From an uncultured Oscillospiraceae bacterium (GTDB taxonomy: Bacteria > Bacillota > Clostridia > Oscillospirales > Ruminococcaceae), in NCBI GenBank assembly GCA_910588145.1, contig CAJUPO010000012.1, positions 1-63,515 of the forward strand: 63,515 nucleotides of DNA. Direction: 5' to 3'. This document shows, piece after piece, positions 34,069 to 43,230 of the stretch. Every line of letters begins with the position of its first letter. Position 1 is the first letter of the stretch. The notes under the pieces are model-generated. The model was not told the origin of the DNA and ran no database searches. It saw only the letters and a list, made by a program, of their open reading frames with translations. A program made the translations under genes and the position numbers.

Positions 34069-35442
34069 ATGAAGCGCATAAAAATTGCAATTATAGCGAT
34101 GGCTGCCGTACTCATTGCCGCTCTCGGCATATATTTTGCAGCCACACTATACAACAACAATAAGATACGGAAAGCCGAGGAAGAAGCTGAAAGGCTCGTT
34201 ATGTTCAGCTTTAATGCCGATGAAACCGACTCTCTTGAAATTAACGGTGAATTCGGCGATTACCGTATTATCTATAACAACGGCTGGGTTCTTGAAGATT
34301 CCGATGAATTTGAACTTAATACTTCTGCCGTTGCGGCAATGATTGTAACAATGTCCGACCTTAAAGCAGAAAAAATTCTTGACAGTGACGAGGCTCCTGA
34401 AAAATTCGGTTTTGATGATCCTATAAGGATCACAATCAGCTCTGAGGGAAATGAACATACTCTTTTAGTGGGAAACAATACTGCAACTCATGAATACATA
34501 TATATGATGAAGGAAAATGACAGTAATGTTTATCTTGTTCCCAGAACAACAGGAATGGTTTTCCTAATGGATAAGTTTTCTCTTATGAGTACATATATCG
34601 CAGATTTCACAAGCTCTGAAGTCAATGCATTCTGCCTGTGGAGCGGCGCTGAAAAGGATGAAAATATTCTTTTCAGAATGTCTGCAAAGGATGACGGCTC
34701 TTGGCAGATGACTGCACCTTATGAGGATGATTCTGTTTATAACACTGATATTGATACCTTTATTAATGATGTAATCCGTGACCAGGTTTCCTACTTTGTC
34801 GATGAGAATTTACAAGAATCTGATTACAGCAAATACGGTTTTGATAACCCTGTAAATGTATTTGAAATCAGCAGCGCAAATAAGCACGTAAAGGTTGTCT
34901 TCGGAAATGATACTGAAAACGGCAGCAGTATGTACGTTCTGCTTTCAGATACCGGTCAGGTCGGAGTTGTTGAAAAGGAAAACATTTCACTTCTCAGATA
35001 CTCAACCTTCGATATGATCAATCCTGAAATCTACTCGGAGTCAATAAGCAACGTTACAAGCGTTGAGGTAACTATGCCGGAAAATAAAGCTTCTCTTGAA
35101 ATAGAAGCTTCCAATAAGAAATATAAGTGCAATAACACTGAAATTGACAGCGCCGACGAAAAAGCAGTCAGCGCATTTACAGATTTTTATAACTCTTTTA
35201 ATAACGCTTATCTTTCCTCAACTGAAAAGAATGCTGAACCTGACGGCAAGGCTGTTGTTACTATCGAGTATACTCTTATAAACAATATTGTATCTATTAT
35301 CGAGTATGTTCCTGTAAGCCAAAACGCCGAGGACGGATACTATGCTATAAAAAATGATAAGTATACCGGCTATACAGTCAGCAGAGACGTAATCGAGAAT
35401 ATTATTTCATCATATGAAAAGCTTGAAGGTTATTTAAAATAA
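34069..35442 (+). CDS. DUF4340 domain protein, membrane-anchored
   Basis: This 457-aa protein has one N-terminal membrane helix (about 5-24) and an extracytoplasmic beta-rich region with repeated units (DYRIIYNNGWVLED, then a second near YSKYGFDNPVNVFEI), as in DUF4340. It is the usual fourth member of GldA/F/G-like clusters. The ATG at 34069 has AAAGGAG 7 nt upstream; the ATG at 34063 directly abuts that site. Confidence 0.82.
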   Translation: MKRIKIAIIAMAAVLIAALGIYFAATLYNNNKIRKAEEEAERLVMFSFNADETDSLEINGEFGDYRIIYNNGWVLEDSDEFELNTSAVAAMIVTMSDLKAEKILDSDEAPEKFGFDDPIRITISSEGNEHTLLVGNNTATHEYIYMMKENDSNVYLVPRTTGMVFLMDKFSLMSTYIADFTSSEVNAFCLWSGAEKDENILFRMSAKDDGSWQMTAPYEDDSVYNTDIDTFINDVIRDQVSYFVDENLQESDYSKYGFDNPVNVFEISSANKHVKVVFGNDTENGSSMYVLLSDTGQVGVVEKENISLLRYSTFDMINPEIYSESISNVTSVEVTMPENKASLEIEASNKKYKCNNTEIDSADEKAVSAFTDFYNSFNNAYLSSTEKNAEPDGKAVVTIEYTLINNIVSIIEYVPVSQNAEDGYYAIKNDKYTGYTVSRDVIENIISSYEKLEGYLK

Positions 35443-35457
35443 GCCTTAAAAGTTATT

Positions 35458-35494
35458 TACCCTGTAATTCACTTGAATTACAGGGTATTTTTTT
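35458..35494. terminator. Terminator between convergent genes
   Basis: A perfect 13-bp stem (35458-35470 with 35475-35487) with a 4-base loop is followed by T7 on the plus strand. It ends the ABC cluster; it overlaps the stop of the minus-strand M23 gene. Confidence 0.9.
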
Positions 35495-36260
35495 ACATCA
35501 TATCCATGGGATTCACAAAGGAACCGTTTTTCAGCGTTTCAAAATGAAGATGTGAAGTTTCAGCAGTTTCAATATCTGCTGTTTCACCAACGGCGCCGAT
35601 TTCCTCACCGCTGCTTACGTCCTGTCCCACCTGAACCGTTACTCCGTCATTAAGATTGCAGTATCTTGTAATAACTCCATTACCGTGATCTATTGTTACG
35701 GTAATTCCCCAGAGCGGATCAGAATCTACAGCTGAAACCTTTCCTTTATCTGCTGCTGAAACAGCGTCGCCTATTGCTGCTTCTATGTCTATTCCGTTAT
35801 GAGTCTGCCACGCTCCCGTTGTTTTGGATTTCACAAGCTCACCTGCACTGAATTCATTGATAATTTCTCCTTCAACAGGCATAACAAGCTTTCTTTCTTC
35901 CGGCTTTGCCGCTTCTTCAGACTGGTTATCACTGCCGTCGTTTTCATCGACATCACCCTGAACTTCCTCGTCCGGTTCGGGAGCCTGTGTTTCAGCTTCT
36001 GATTCCTCTCTTGCTTCCGTTGCAGTATATTCCTGTCTTTCGGATTTTGCCTTAGTTACCTTAGGCACGTCCGGCTTGAGTTCGGCTGCTTCCTTATCGT
36101 TACTGCTCATTTCTGCTGAAAGTGATGACTCAAGACGTCCGGTTATGTCATCCGCTGTCTTTGTATAAGCAAAGTAACATGCTGCTCCGACCATTGCAAC
36201 GCTCAGGGATAATGCTACATAAAAGCTTTTTCCGCTTAAAAATGATTTTTTATTGTTCAC
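35493..36260 (-). CDS. M23 family membrane-anchored peptidase, SpoIIQ-like
   Basis: This 255-aa protein has a membrane helix near residues 13-33, an acidic linker and a LytM domain (about 140-255). The zinc ligands appear complete: HNGIDI supplies His and Asp, and HLHFE the second His pair. The layout and the YCNLNDGV-QVGQDV segment resemble SpoIIQ, which joins forespore and mother cell. Clostridial SpoIIQ can be catalytic. The start is GTG at 36260, 8 nt after GGAGG. A non-sporulation M23 hydrolase remains possible. Confidence 0.75.
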   Translation of the reverse strand: MNNKKSFLSGKSFYVALSLSVAMVGAACYFAYTKTADDITGRLESSLSAEMSSNDKEAAELKPDVPKVTKAKSERQEYTATEAREESEAETQAPEPDEEVQGDVDENDGSDNQSEEAAKPEERKLVMPVEGEIINEFSAGELVKSKTTGAWQTHNGIDIEAAIGDAVSAADKGKVSAVDSDPLWGITVTIDHGNGVITRYCNLNDGVTVQVGQDVSSGEEIGAVGETADIETAETSHLHFETLKNGSFVNPMDMM

Positions 36261-36355
36261 GTTAAACACCTCCGCAATTATTTTTGACTGTTAATCCCTG
36301 TTTATACATTTTTTGTTTGGAAAGTAATTAAATTTTATGTTTTTTTCTAACGGCG

Positions 36356-36384
36356 TTGCATTAATGGAAAATTTGGTGTACAAT
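36356..36384 (+). promoter_or_regulatory. Promoter of the heterodimeric ABC exporter
   Basis: TTGCAT (36356-36361), 17-bp spacer, TACAAT (36379-36384), about 30 bp before the ATG. Confidence 0.75.
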
Positions 36385-36415
36385 AGAAATGATAAACAAA
36401 AAGGAGTCATAAATA

Positions 36416-38125
36416 ATGTATAAGTTAAGACGTTTTTTAAAAAATCATCGTAAAGAACTTGTTCTCGGACCGTTCTTCAAGCTTCTTGAGGCAATATTTG
36501 AACTTATTGTTCCCATTGTAATGTCAAAAATTATTGATAACGGTATAAAAAATAACGACGCGGAATATGTCCTGAAAATGAGCGGACTTATGGTCCTGCT
36601 GGGAATCTGCGGACTTGGTTTTGCCCTCACCTGTCAGTATCTCGCAGCTAAATGCGCCTACGGATTCGGCGCTGAGCTGAGAAATGCACTTTATCGGCAT
36701 ATAAATAAATTTTCCCACGCTGAAATAGATAAGTTCGGCACATCATCACTAACAACACGCCTTACCAACGATACCAATCAGGCGCAGCAGGGCGTTAATA
36801 TGTTTATACGTCTTGCAGTACGTGTTCCGTTCCTTATTATCGGTGCGGCTGTTATGGCAATGACGCTTGATTTCAAGCTGGCTGTTATTTTTCTTATTGC
36901 CGCCCCCATTATTTCTGCAATAATATTTTTTGTTATGAAAAAAACTGTTCCTATGTATAAAAAAATACAAAAAAACTTAGATCACATTTCTCTTTTAACC
37001 CGTGAAAATCTTGAGGGCGTAAGGGTTATCCGTGCTTTTTCAAGGCAGGAGGAAGAAAAACAGGAATTTGATTCAGCAAGCCGTACTTTATCCGAAAATG
37101 CCGTTTCTGCCGGAAAAGTATCAGCAATACTTAATCCCGTAACATTTACCGTAATGAACCTTGCAATTGTAGCTATTTTATGGTTCGGCGGAATCAGAGT
37201 CAACATCGGGGATCTTACACAGGGTGAGATAACTGCGTTTGTTAACTACATGACCCAGATTCTTCTTGCGCTGGTTGTACTTGCAAATCTTGTTGTTATT
37301 TTTACAAAAGCTGCATCATCCTGTTCAAGAATAAATGAAATATTTGACACCGAACCCTCCATTGAATCCGGAAGCCAAACAAGCTTTGACTTTGAAGGTC
37401 CCGTAATTGAATTTAAAAATATAAGCTTTACTTATCCCGGCGCCGGAGACGCATCCCTGAAAAATATCTCGTTTTCCCTTAACAGGGGAGAAACCCTCGG
37501 TATAATCGGCGGTACTGGTTCTGGAAAATCAACTCTTGCAAATCTGATTCCAAGATTTTATGACGTAACATCGGGAGAAATCAGTATATTTGGAAACAAT
37601 ATAAAAAACTACGATACCGTACAACTGCGGAAAATGATCGGAACAGTTCCTCAAAAAGCAGTGCTTTTCTCCGGAACGATTGCTGATAATCTCAGATGGA
37701 GAAAACCTGACGCCTCAGAGGAAGAAATGACAGCGGCACTTAAAACCGCCCAGGCATGGGAATTTGTTTCAAAAATGCCGGACGGACTTGAAACTGTAAT
37801 CTCACAAGGCGGAAAAAACTTATCCGGAGGACAGCGCCAGCGTTTGACTATTGCAAGAGCCGTTACCGGTACTCCGCCTATTATCATTCTTGATGACAGT
37901 ATGAGCGCACTGGACTACGCTACTGATCTCTCCCTAAGAAAAGCGATAGCGCAGAATCTGAGTGACTGCGCAGTAATCATGATTTCCCAAAGAGCTACAA
38001 CTCTGAAAAACGCTGATAAGATACTTGTGCTTGACGACGGCGAGCCATCCGGATTCGGAACACATGATGAACTGCTGGAAAACAGCGATGTTTACAGAGA
38101 AATATATAATTCACAAATGAGCTGA
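36416..38125 (+). CDS. ABC exporter half-transporter, degenerate-site subunit
   Basis: This 569-aa half-transporter has a six-helix membrane domain (1-310) and an ATPase domain (about 330-569) with Walker A GGTGSGKST, signature LSGGQRQR and Walker B IIILDDSMSALD. The usual catalytic Glu after Walker B is Asp. The signature motif is canonical. With the next gene this matches heterodimeric exporters such as TM287/288 and BmrCD, which have one degenerate ATP site. The substrate is probably a drug or lipid; unknown here. Confidence 0.92.
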   Translation: MYKLRRFLKNHRKELVLGPFFKLLEAIFELIVPIVMSKIIDNGIKNNDAEYVLKMSGLMVLLGICGLGFALTCQYLAAKCAYGFGAELRNALYRHINKFSHAEIDKFGTSSLTTRLTNDTNQAQQGVNMFIRLAVRVPFLIIGAAVMAMTLDFKLAVIFLIAAPIISAIIFFVMKKTVPMYKKIQKNLDHISLLTRENLEGVRVIRAFSRQEEEKQEFDSASRTLSENAVSAGKVSAILNPVTFTVMNLAIVAILWFGGIRVNIGDLTQGEITAFVNYMTQILLALVVLANLVVIFTKAASSCSRINEIFDTEPSIESGSQTSFDFEGPVIEFKNISFTYPGAGDASLKNISFSLNRGETLGIIGGTGSGKSTLANLIPRFYDVTSGEISIFGNNIKNYDTVQLRKMIGTVPQKAVLFSGTIADNLRWRKPDASEEEMTAALKTAQAWEFVSKMPDGLETVISQGGKNLSGGQRQRLTIARAVTGTPPIIILDDSMSALDYATDLSLRKAIAQNLSDCAVIMISQRATTLKNADKILVLDDGEPSGFGTHDELLENSDVYREIYNSQMS

Positions 38126-38136
38126 GGTAAAAACTT

Positions 38137-39882
38137 ATGAAGAAAACTTTGAAACGTATTTTAGGTTATGTAAAACCTTATAAAACCTATCTTATAATGA
38201 CCATAATCTTTTCATTTACAGGAGTAATGCTCTCCCTCTTTGTACCTGTTCTTATAGGTAAGGGCGTTGACTGCATTGCAGCACCCGGAGATGTAGATTT
38301 CAACGGTCTGAAAAAAATTGCGCTTATACTCGGAATTACGATTCTTATAAGCGCATTCTTCCAGTGGCTTACTTCATTATGTACTAACCGATTATCATAC
38401 TATACTATAAGGGATATAAGAACAGAGCTGTTTGACAAACTAAATTCCGTACCCCTCAGCTATATTGATAAAAATTCAAAGGGTGAACTCATTAGCCGGG
38501 CGGTCAACGATATTGAAATTATTTCCGACGGTCTGCTTCAGGGCTTTACTCAGCTTTTCAGCGGCGTAGTTACCATAATAGGAACCCTTGTTTTCATGAT
38601 CACTATAAATTATAAAATTGCCGTTATTGTAGTAATTCTTACTCCGCTCTCACTTTTTGCGGCGGCAAAGATCACAAAACTCTCTCATGACTCATTCGCC
38701 GAACAGTCACGTTATCGGGGACAAATGGGCGGCCTTGCAGAAGAAATGGTAGGCGGACTGAAAACCGTTAAGGCATTTTCCTATGAACAGCGTGCTGAGG
38801 ATCGCTTTACTGACATTAACGCAAAAATGAGCCGAAGCGGAGTAAAAGCAACTTTTTATTCATCCATGACTAATCCTACCACAAGATTTATAAACGGACT
38901 AATATATGCAGCCGTCGGCACAGCCGGAGCCCTCAGCGCAATCGGAAGCATCGGTTTCCTTGGGAAAATTTCTGTAGGACAGCTTACAAGCTTCCTATCA
39001 TACGCCAACCAGTATACAAAACCGTTCAATGAAATTTCCGGCGTTGTTGCAGAACTTCAGAACGCAATCTCATCTGCCGAGCGTGTTTTCGGCGTAATTG
39101 ACGAACCATCAGAGCCATCTGACAAGGGGCTTGAGGAAATTAAGGTTTGCGACGGCTCTCTTGCACTTCAAAATGTGAACTTTTCCTATGTTCCTGAAGT
39201 AAAGCTGATACAGAACTTCAACCTGAACGTAAAACCGGGACAGCGAATAGCCATAGTTGGTCCTACCGGCTGCGGAAAGACAACTATTATAAATCTGCTT
39301 CTGCGTTTTTATGACGCAGACAGCGGCAGTATACTTCTCTCAGGAAAGGATACAAAAGAAATAACCCGTTCAAGCCTGCGTTCCATGTTCGGAATGGTTC
39401 TTCAGGACACTTGGCTGTTCACCGGAACAGTAGCAGAGAATATTGCATACGGAAAACCGGAAGCTTCCAGAGAAGAAATAATTACCGCCGCTAAAGCAGT
39501 TCATGCCCACAGCTTTATAAAGCGTCTGCCCGGCGGATACGATACGCTTATAACCGAAGAGGGCGACGGGCTCTCTCAGGGACAAAAACAGCTTATTTCT
39601 ATCGCAAGAATCATGCTTACCAATCCGCCTATGCTCATACTTGACGAGGCTACTTCAAGCATAGATATAAGAACGGAGCAAAAGATTCAGCGGGCATTTG
39701 AAAAGCTGATGACCGGAAAAACAAGCTTTATAATTGCTCACAGACTTTCTACAATCAAAAACGCCGATAAAATACTGGTAATGAAAAACGGTAACGTCAT
39801 TGAACAGGGCAGTCATGAAGAACTTTTAGCACAAAAGGGATTCTATGCTGATCTTTACAGCAGTCAGTTTTCAGCTGTTTAA
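38137..39882 (+). CDS. ABC exporter half-transporter, catalytic-Glu subunit
   Basis: This 581-aa partner has six membrane helices and an ATPase domain with Walker A GPTGCGKTT, Walker B LMLILDEATSSID with the catalytic Glu, and a non-canonical signature LSQGQKQL. Such a swap is expected for the partner of the degenerate subunit: the canonical LSGGQ of the first protein completes the active site here. It begins 11 bp after the first gene, with GAGGT upstream. Confidence 0.93.
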   Translation: MKKTLKRILGYVKPYKTYLIMTIIFSFTGVMLSLFVPVLIGKGVDCIAAPGDVDFNGLKKIALILGITILISAFFQWLTSLCTNRLSYYTIRDIRTELFDKLNSVPLSYIDKNSKGELISRAVNDIEIISDGLLQGFTQLFSGVVTIIGTLVFMITINYKIAVIVVILTPLSLFAAAKITKLSHDSFAEQSRYRGQMGGLAEEMVGGLKTVKAFSYEQRAEDRFTDINAKMSRSGVKATFYSSMTNPTTRFINGLIYAAVGTAGALSAIGSIGFLGKISVGQLTSFLSYANQYTKPFNEISGVVAELQNAISSAERVFGVIDEPSEPSDKGLEEIKVCDGSLALQNVNFSYVPEVKLIQNFNLNVKPGQRIAIVGPTGCGKTTIINLLLRFYDADSGSILLSGKDTKEITRSSLRSMFGMVLQDTWLFTGTVAENIAYGKPEASREEIITAAKAVHAHSFIKRLPGGYDTLITEEGDGLSQGQKQLISIARIMLTNPPMLILDEATSSIDIRTEQKIQRAFEKLMTGKTSFIIAHRLSTIKNADKILVMKNGNVIEQGSHEELLAQKGFYADLYSSQFSAV

Positions 39883-39902
39883 AAAATTAAATATCAGCTC
39901 AG

Positions 39903-39937
39903 AAAAAGTGTGTATTGTATAAAATATACACTTTTTC
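39903..39937 (+). terminator. Terminator after the ABC exporter
   Basis: A stem of about 13 bp (AAAAAGTGTGTAT with ATATACACTTTTT, one G-T pair) ends in T5 within the stem and further T downstream. Confidence 0.7.
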
Positions 39938-39949
39938 AGCTTTTAATCC

Positions 39950-39978
39950 TTGACAAACTATGCATACTCCATTATAAT
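39950..39978 (+). promoter_or_regulatory. Consensus promoter of the TPR gene
   Basis: TTGACA (39950-39955), 17-bp spacer, TATAAT (39973-39978): a perfect SigA promoter 30 bp before the ATG. Confidence 0.88.
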
Positions 39979-40008
39979 GAAATAAATAATTAGAAAGGTT
40001 TGAAAAAA

Positions 40009-41034
40009 ATGAATGTAAATGAAATACTCGATGACCTTAAGTCTAAGCTGACAGGAGATCCGGTGAAGGACGGTCCGTTTTTGAGGTCTCAGTCTGAAAA
40101 GTATAGAGAACACGAAGATTATCAGCAGCTTAACCGTGAACTTGCTAAGCTTTTATTCCAAATTTCATATGACGATTATTACAGCAATCTGTCAGCATAT
40201 CTCAGTCAGGAAAATAAAGACGTTGATAAGGCACTTGAAAATGTACGCAAAAGATATAAAAACTTAAATTATACAGCCGGTATAAATATTCTTGAGGAAA
40301 TTGTTAAAAATAATATGCTGTCATGGCTCGAAACCGATGAGGTTACATACAAAAGCTTCGGTACTCCCCTTGACTATGCAGTCTATGTTCAGCTATACAA
40401 CCCAAATAAGGAGATTCGTGCCGTAAATTGTAATTTAAGCGATGTTTATTATCTGTACGGCGTGGGGCTTTCCAAAAAGGAAAAATTTGCGGAAGCTAAA
40501 AAGGCTCTTGAAACTGCCCTTGAATTTAATCCGGTAGACGCTGAAATCATACTTGAGTATCTTGAACTTCTAAAAAGTATAAAAAGCTTTGAAAGCTTTC
40601 CGGAATACTGCACCAAGGCATTAAAATGCGCTGTAAACAAAATTCAGCTCGGCAAGGGTTATTTTAACTACGCATTTTATTTCGCAGAGAAAAAGGAATT
40701 TGACAAGGCGGCTAAAATGCTGGAAATGAGCCGCATTTTCTACAACGATGACATTATCGAAAGTGAACTTGAATATATTTCACGCAGTATGGGCGGCAAG
40801 CCTCCTGTGCATTCAGCTTCTGAATTATCCTCGTTCCTTGAAGCCGAAAGCATTCAGCCGGGACCTTCAGCCGTTGTAGTTCAGTCTGCATATCAGCTTG
40901 CTCAGGAAGCGTCACGCAATCTTGACTATAAGCTTTCAAAATTTTACTACGAAATTGTTCTGGAGCTTACTGAAAGCGATGAAATTAGAGATACCATAGA
41001 GGAACTTGAGCAGACTATAAGGGATTTAGCCTAA
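40009..41034 (+). CDS. Tetratricopeptide-repeat protein, unknown
   Basis: This 341-aa soluble protein is helical and contains TPR-like units, clearest at VYYLYGVGLSKKEKFAEAKKA (read in two halves) and at KGYFNYAFYFAEKKEFDKAAKM (likewise). No catalytic motif or signal peptide is seen. A scaffold role is likely but the partners are unknown. The ATG at 40009 lies 10 nt after AGAAAGG; a TTG at 40000 is an alternative. It stands alone behind a perfect promoter, so it is probably well expressed. Confidence 0.8.
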   Translation: MNVNEILDDLKSKLTGDPVKDGPFLRSQSEKYREHEDYQQLNRELAKLLFQISYDDYYSNLSAYLSQENKDVDKALENVRKRYKNLNYTAGINILEEIVKNNMLSWLETDEVTYKSFGTPLDYAVYVQLYNPNKEIRAVNCNLSDVYYLYGVGLSKKEKFAEAKKALETALEFNPVDAEIILEYLELLKSIKSFESFPEYCTKALKCAVNKIQLGKGYFNYAFYFAEKKEFDKAAKMLEMSRIFYNDDIIESELEYISRSMGGKPPVHSASELSSFLEAESIQPGPSAVVVQSAYQLAQEASRNLDYKLSKFYYEIVLELTESDEIRDTIEELEQTIRDLA

Positions 41035-41063
41035 AACCGTTAAATTTTACAATTTTCTTTCAA

Positions 41064-41091
41064 TTTTTTTGTGAATAAAAATTCACAAAAA
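41064..41091. repeat. AT-rich inverted repeat upstream of the GH26 promoter
   Basis: TTTTTGTGAAT (41066-41076) and ATTCACAAAAA (41081-41091) form a perfect 11-bp stem just upstream of the -35 box. No T tract follows on the plus strand, so an operator is as likely as a terminator for the TPR gene. Confidence 0.5.
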
Positions 41092-41094
41092 TTA

Positions 41095-41123
41095 TTGAAC
41101 ATAAAAGCCAATTATGATATAAT
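41095..41123 (+). promoter_or_regulatory. Promoter of the GH26 gene
   Basis: TTGAAC (41095-41100), 17-bp spacer, TATAAT (41118-41123) with an extended -10 (TGA). Confidence 0.8.
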
Positions 41124-41171
41124 AAATACAAATGTTTTATAATTTTAAACATTAAAAAAGGGAGGATTATA

Positions 41172-43157
41172 ATGAGTAAAAAATTTATGGGCAAGTTTCT
41201 GTCAACTGTACTCGCTGCTGCTTGTGCAGTAAATATTCCGCTGATTTCCTCAGCAGCCGGCGAAAAAGAAACCAGATACGAATTTGAAGACGGTACATAT
41301 ACAAGCGACTGCGTTTTTGATAACACAATCGAGGGATTTTCAGGTACCGGTTATATCGATTCCCAGGAGGGCGACGTTTCTGTAACAATCAATGTTGAAA
41401 CAGAGGGTCTGTACAATCTCATTATTGGTTATTGTCTGCCGGAAGACAGATCACCAAAGGAACAGTCACTCTATGTTAACGGAACACAGATGGGCAATTA
41501 CGGTTTCGGCATATCAAATGAATTTACTGAATTGACTATTAAATCCATTAAGCTGAAAGCCGGAGAAAATACTATTGAATTTAGAAAAAACTGGGGCTGG
41601 GTTCTCTACGATTATCTTGCAGTTGAACCGACTGTTAATCCAACCTTAACAGCTTCCAAAAAGCTTTCAGACCCTGACGCAACAATAGAAACTAAGCGCC
41701 TTATGAGCTACCTTGCAGATAACTACGGTAAACACGTTATTTCCGGACAGCAGGAGCTTTACGGTCAGGCTAACGAAAATGAATTTGAATATATTTATAA
41801 TCTTTCAGGTGAATATCCTGCTATCAGAGGCTTTGATTATATGAACTGGTCTCAGGGCGTTGCCTGGGATGACGGTACTAATAAAAGAATTATTGACTGG
41901 GTAAAGGATAAAAACGGTATTGCTACTATTGCTTGGCATTGGTTCGTACCGTTAGATATGGAAACATATGTTGAAGGTTCCCTCCCCAATTACAGCGGCG
42001 TTTCTTTTTACAACAAGAAAGGCGACAGTCAAAAATACACAAATTTCAGTCCTGCCAAAGCCGTTCAGGAAGGCACTGCTGAAAATAAGTTCATTAATAC
42101 TGACATTGAAATGATCGCAAAGGCTCTTCAAGAGCTCCAGGATCAGAATATACCTGTAATTTTCAGACCGCTTCATGAAGCTGAGGGTGCGTCTTCCTTA
42201 AACGGTGAATATTCATGGTTCTGGTGGGGCAACGACGGCGCTGAAGCTTATAAGGAACTCTGGAAATACCTTTACAACAAGCTTACTAATGAATACGGAC
42301 TCCACAACCTTATTTGGGAATGGAACTCATATACATATGACACATCTGCCGCATGGTATCCCGGTGACGAATATGTAGACCTTATCGCTTATGATAAGTA
42401 TAATGCAAACGGCAGTCCTAATGAAAGCGCTATAACAGATACATTCTATAATCTTGTTGAAAAATATGACGGCAAGAAAATGGTAGCTATGGCTGAAAAT
42501 GATACTATTCCAAGCCTTGAAAATTTAACAAGTGAAAAGGCTGCATGGCTTTATTTCTGCGTATGGTATGATTCAAACCCGCAGTTCCTGACAGGAAGTA
42601 ACTATCAGAATGCTGATACAGTAAAGGAAATTTATCAGAGTGAGTACTGCATTACCCGCAGTGAACTTCCAGAAGACTTGTATACTGCTTATCCTATTGA
42701 TGAAACTCCGGTAGAGCCTACTGATCCAACAGAAGAACCTACTACTGAACCGTCTGAGCCTACTGATCCAACAGAAGAACCTACTACTGAACCGTCTGAA
42801 CCTACTGATCCAACAGAAGAACCTACTACTGAACCATCTGAACCTACTGACCCAACAGAAGAGCCTACAACTGAACCTTCCGAGCCTACTGACCCAACAG
42901 AACCATCCAGCGGCATTACTGTTCCTGACGGGGCTGAGGCAACCTTATATGGTGACGTTGACTGTAATGGCTTACTTGAAGTAAATGATATTGTCGTACT
43001 CAATATGTTCTTACTGGACCAGACAACAGTTGATATTTCTGATACCGGAAAAGCAAATGCTGACGTTGAACGTGACGGTTATCTTGACCTTTCAGACTCC
43101 TCAAAAATTATAAACTATCTTGCAGAGCTTATTACATCTGAAGAATTAGGTAAATAA
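41172..43157 (+). CDS. CBM35-GH26 beta-mannanase with dockerin
   Basis: This secreted cellulosomal hemicellulase probably cuts beta-1,4-mannan. The 661 aa begin with a signal peptide (1-29), then a CBM35-like domain (33-152). The GH26 domain (about 160-500) has the acid Glu336 in FRPLHEAEG and the nucleophile Glu442 in AMAENDTIP. A Pro/Thr/Glu linker (515-580) has 14-residue repeats. The dockerin (591-661) has loops DVDCNGLLEVND and DVERDGYLDLSD. GGGAGG precedes the ATG. The gene is monocistronic. Confidence 0.94.
   Translation: MSKKFMGKFLSTVLAAACAVNIPLISSAAGEKETRYEFEDGTYTSDCVFDNTIEGFSGTGYIDSQEGDVSVTINVETEGLYNLIIGYCLPEDRSPKEQSLYVNGTQMGNYGFGISNEFTELTIKSIKLKAGENTIEFRKNWGWVLYDYLAVEPTVNPTLTASKKLSDPDATIETKRLMSYLADNYGKHVISGQQELYGQANENEFEYIYNLSGEYPAIRGFDYMNWSQGVAWDDGTNKRIIDWVKDKNGIATIAWHWFVPLDMETYVEGSLPNYSGVSFYNKKGDSQKYTNFSPAKAVQEGTAENKFINTDIEMIAKALQELQDQNIPVIFRPLHEAEGASSLNGEYSWFWWGNDGAEAYKELWKYLYNKLTNEYGLHNLIWEWNSYTYDTSAAWYPGDEYVDLIAYDKYNANGSPNESAITDTFYNLVEKYDGKKMVAMAENDTIPSLENLTSEKAAWLYFCVWYDSNPQFLTGSNYQNADTVKEIYQSEYCITRSELPEDLYTAYPIDETPVEPTDPTEEPTTEPSEPTDPTEEPTTEPSEPTDPTEEPTTEPSEPTDPTEEPTTEPSEPTDPTEPSSGITVPDGAEATLYGDVDCNGLLEVNDIVVLNMFLLDQTTVDISDTGKANADVERDGYLDLSDSSKIINYLAELITSEELGK
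42714..42911 (+). repeat. 42-bp tandem repeat coding the GH26 linker
   Basis: Four 42-bp units (42714-42755, 42756-42797, 42798-42839, 42840-42881) and a partial fifth encode EPTDPTEEPTTEPS. Units 1 and 2 are identical in DNA, and later units differ at a few third positions, which points to recent duplication or slippage. Confidence 0.92.
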
Positions 43158-43163
43158 AATTAA

Positions 43164-43195
43164 GCCAACCGTAAAATAATACGGTTGGCTTTTTG
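43164..43195 (+). terminator. Terminator after the GH26 gene
   Basis: A perfect 11-bp stem (AGCCAACCGTA with TACGGTTGGCT) with a 6-base loop is followed by T5. Confidence 0.9.
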
Positions 43196-43202
43196 TTTAA
43201 AT

Positions 43203-43230
43203 AAAAAAGACGGATTTCTCCGTCTTTTAT
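43203..43230 (-). terminator. Terminator of the dehydratase-like gene
   Basis: A perfect 10-bp stem (AAAAGACGGA with TCCGTCTTTT) is followed by more T on the minus strand. It overlaps the stop codon of the minus-strand gene. Confidence 0.8.

Noticed and set aside
42689..43003. A 104-aa Gly/Ser/Val repeat ORF on the minus strand
   Set aside because: It is the antisense shadow of the GH26 linker repeat; no ribosome binding site and no independent support.
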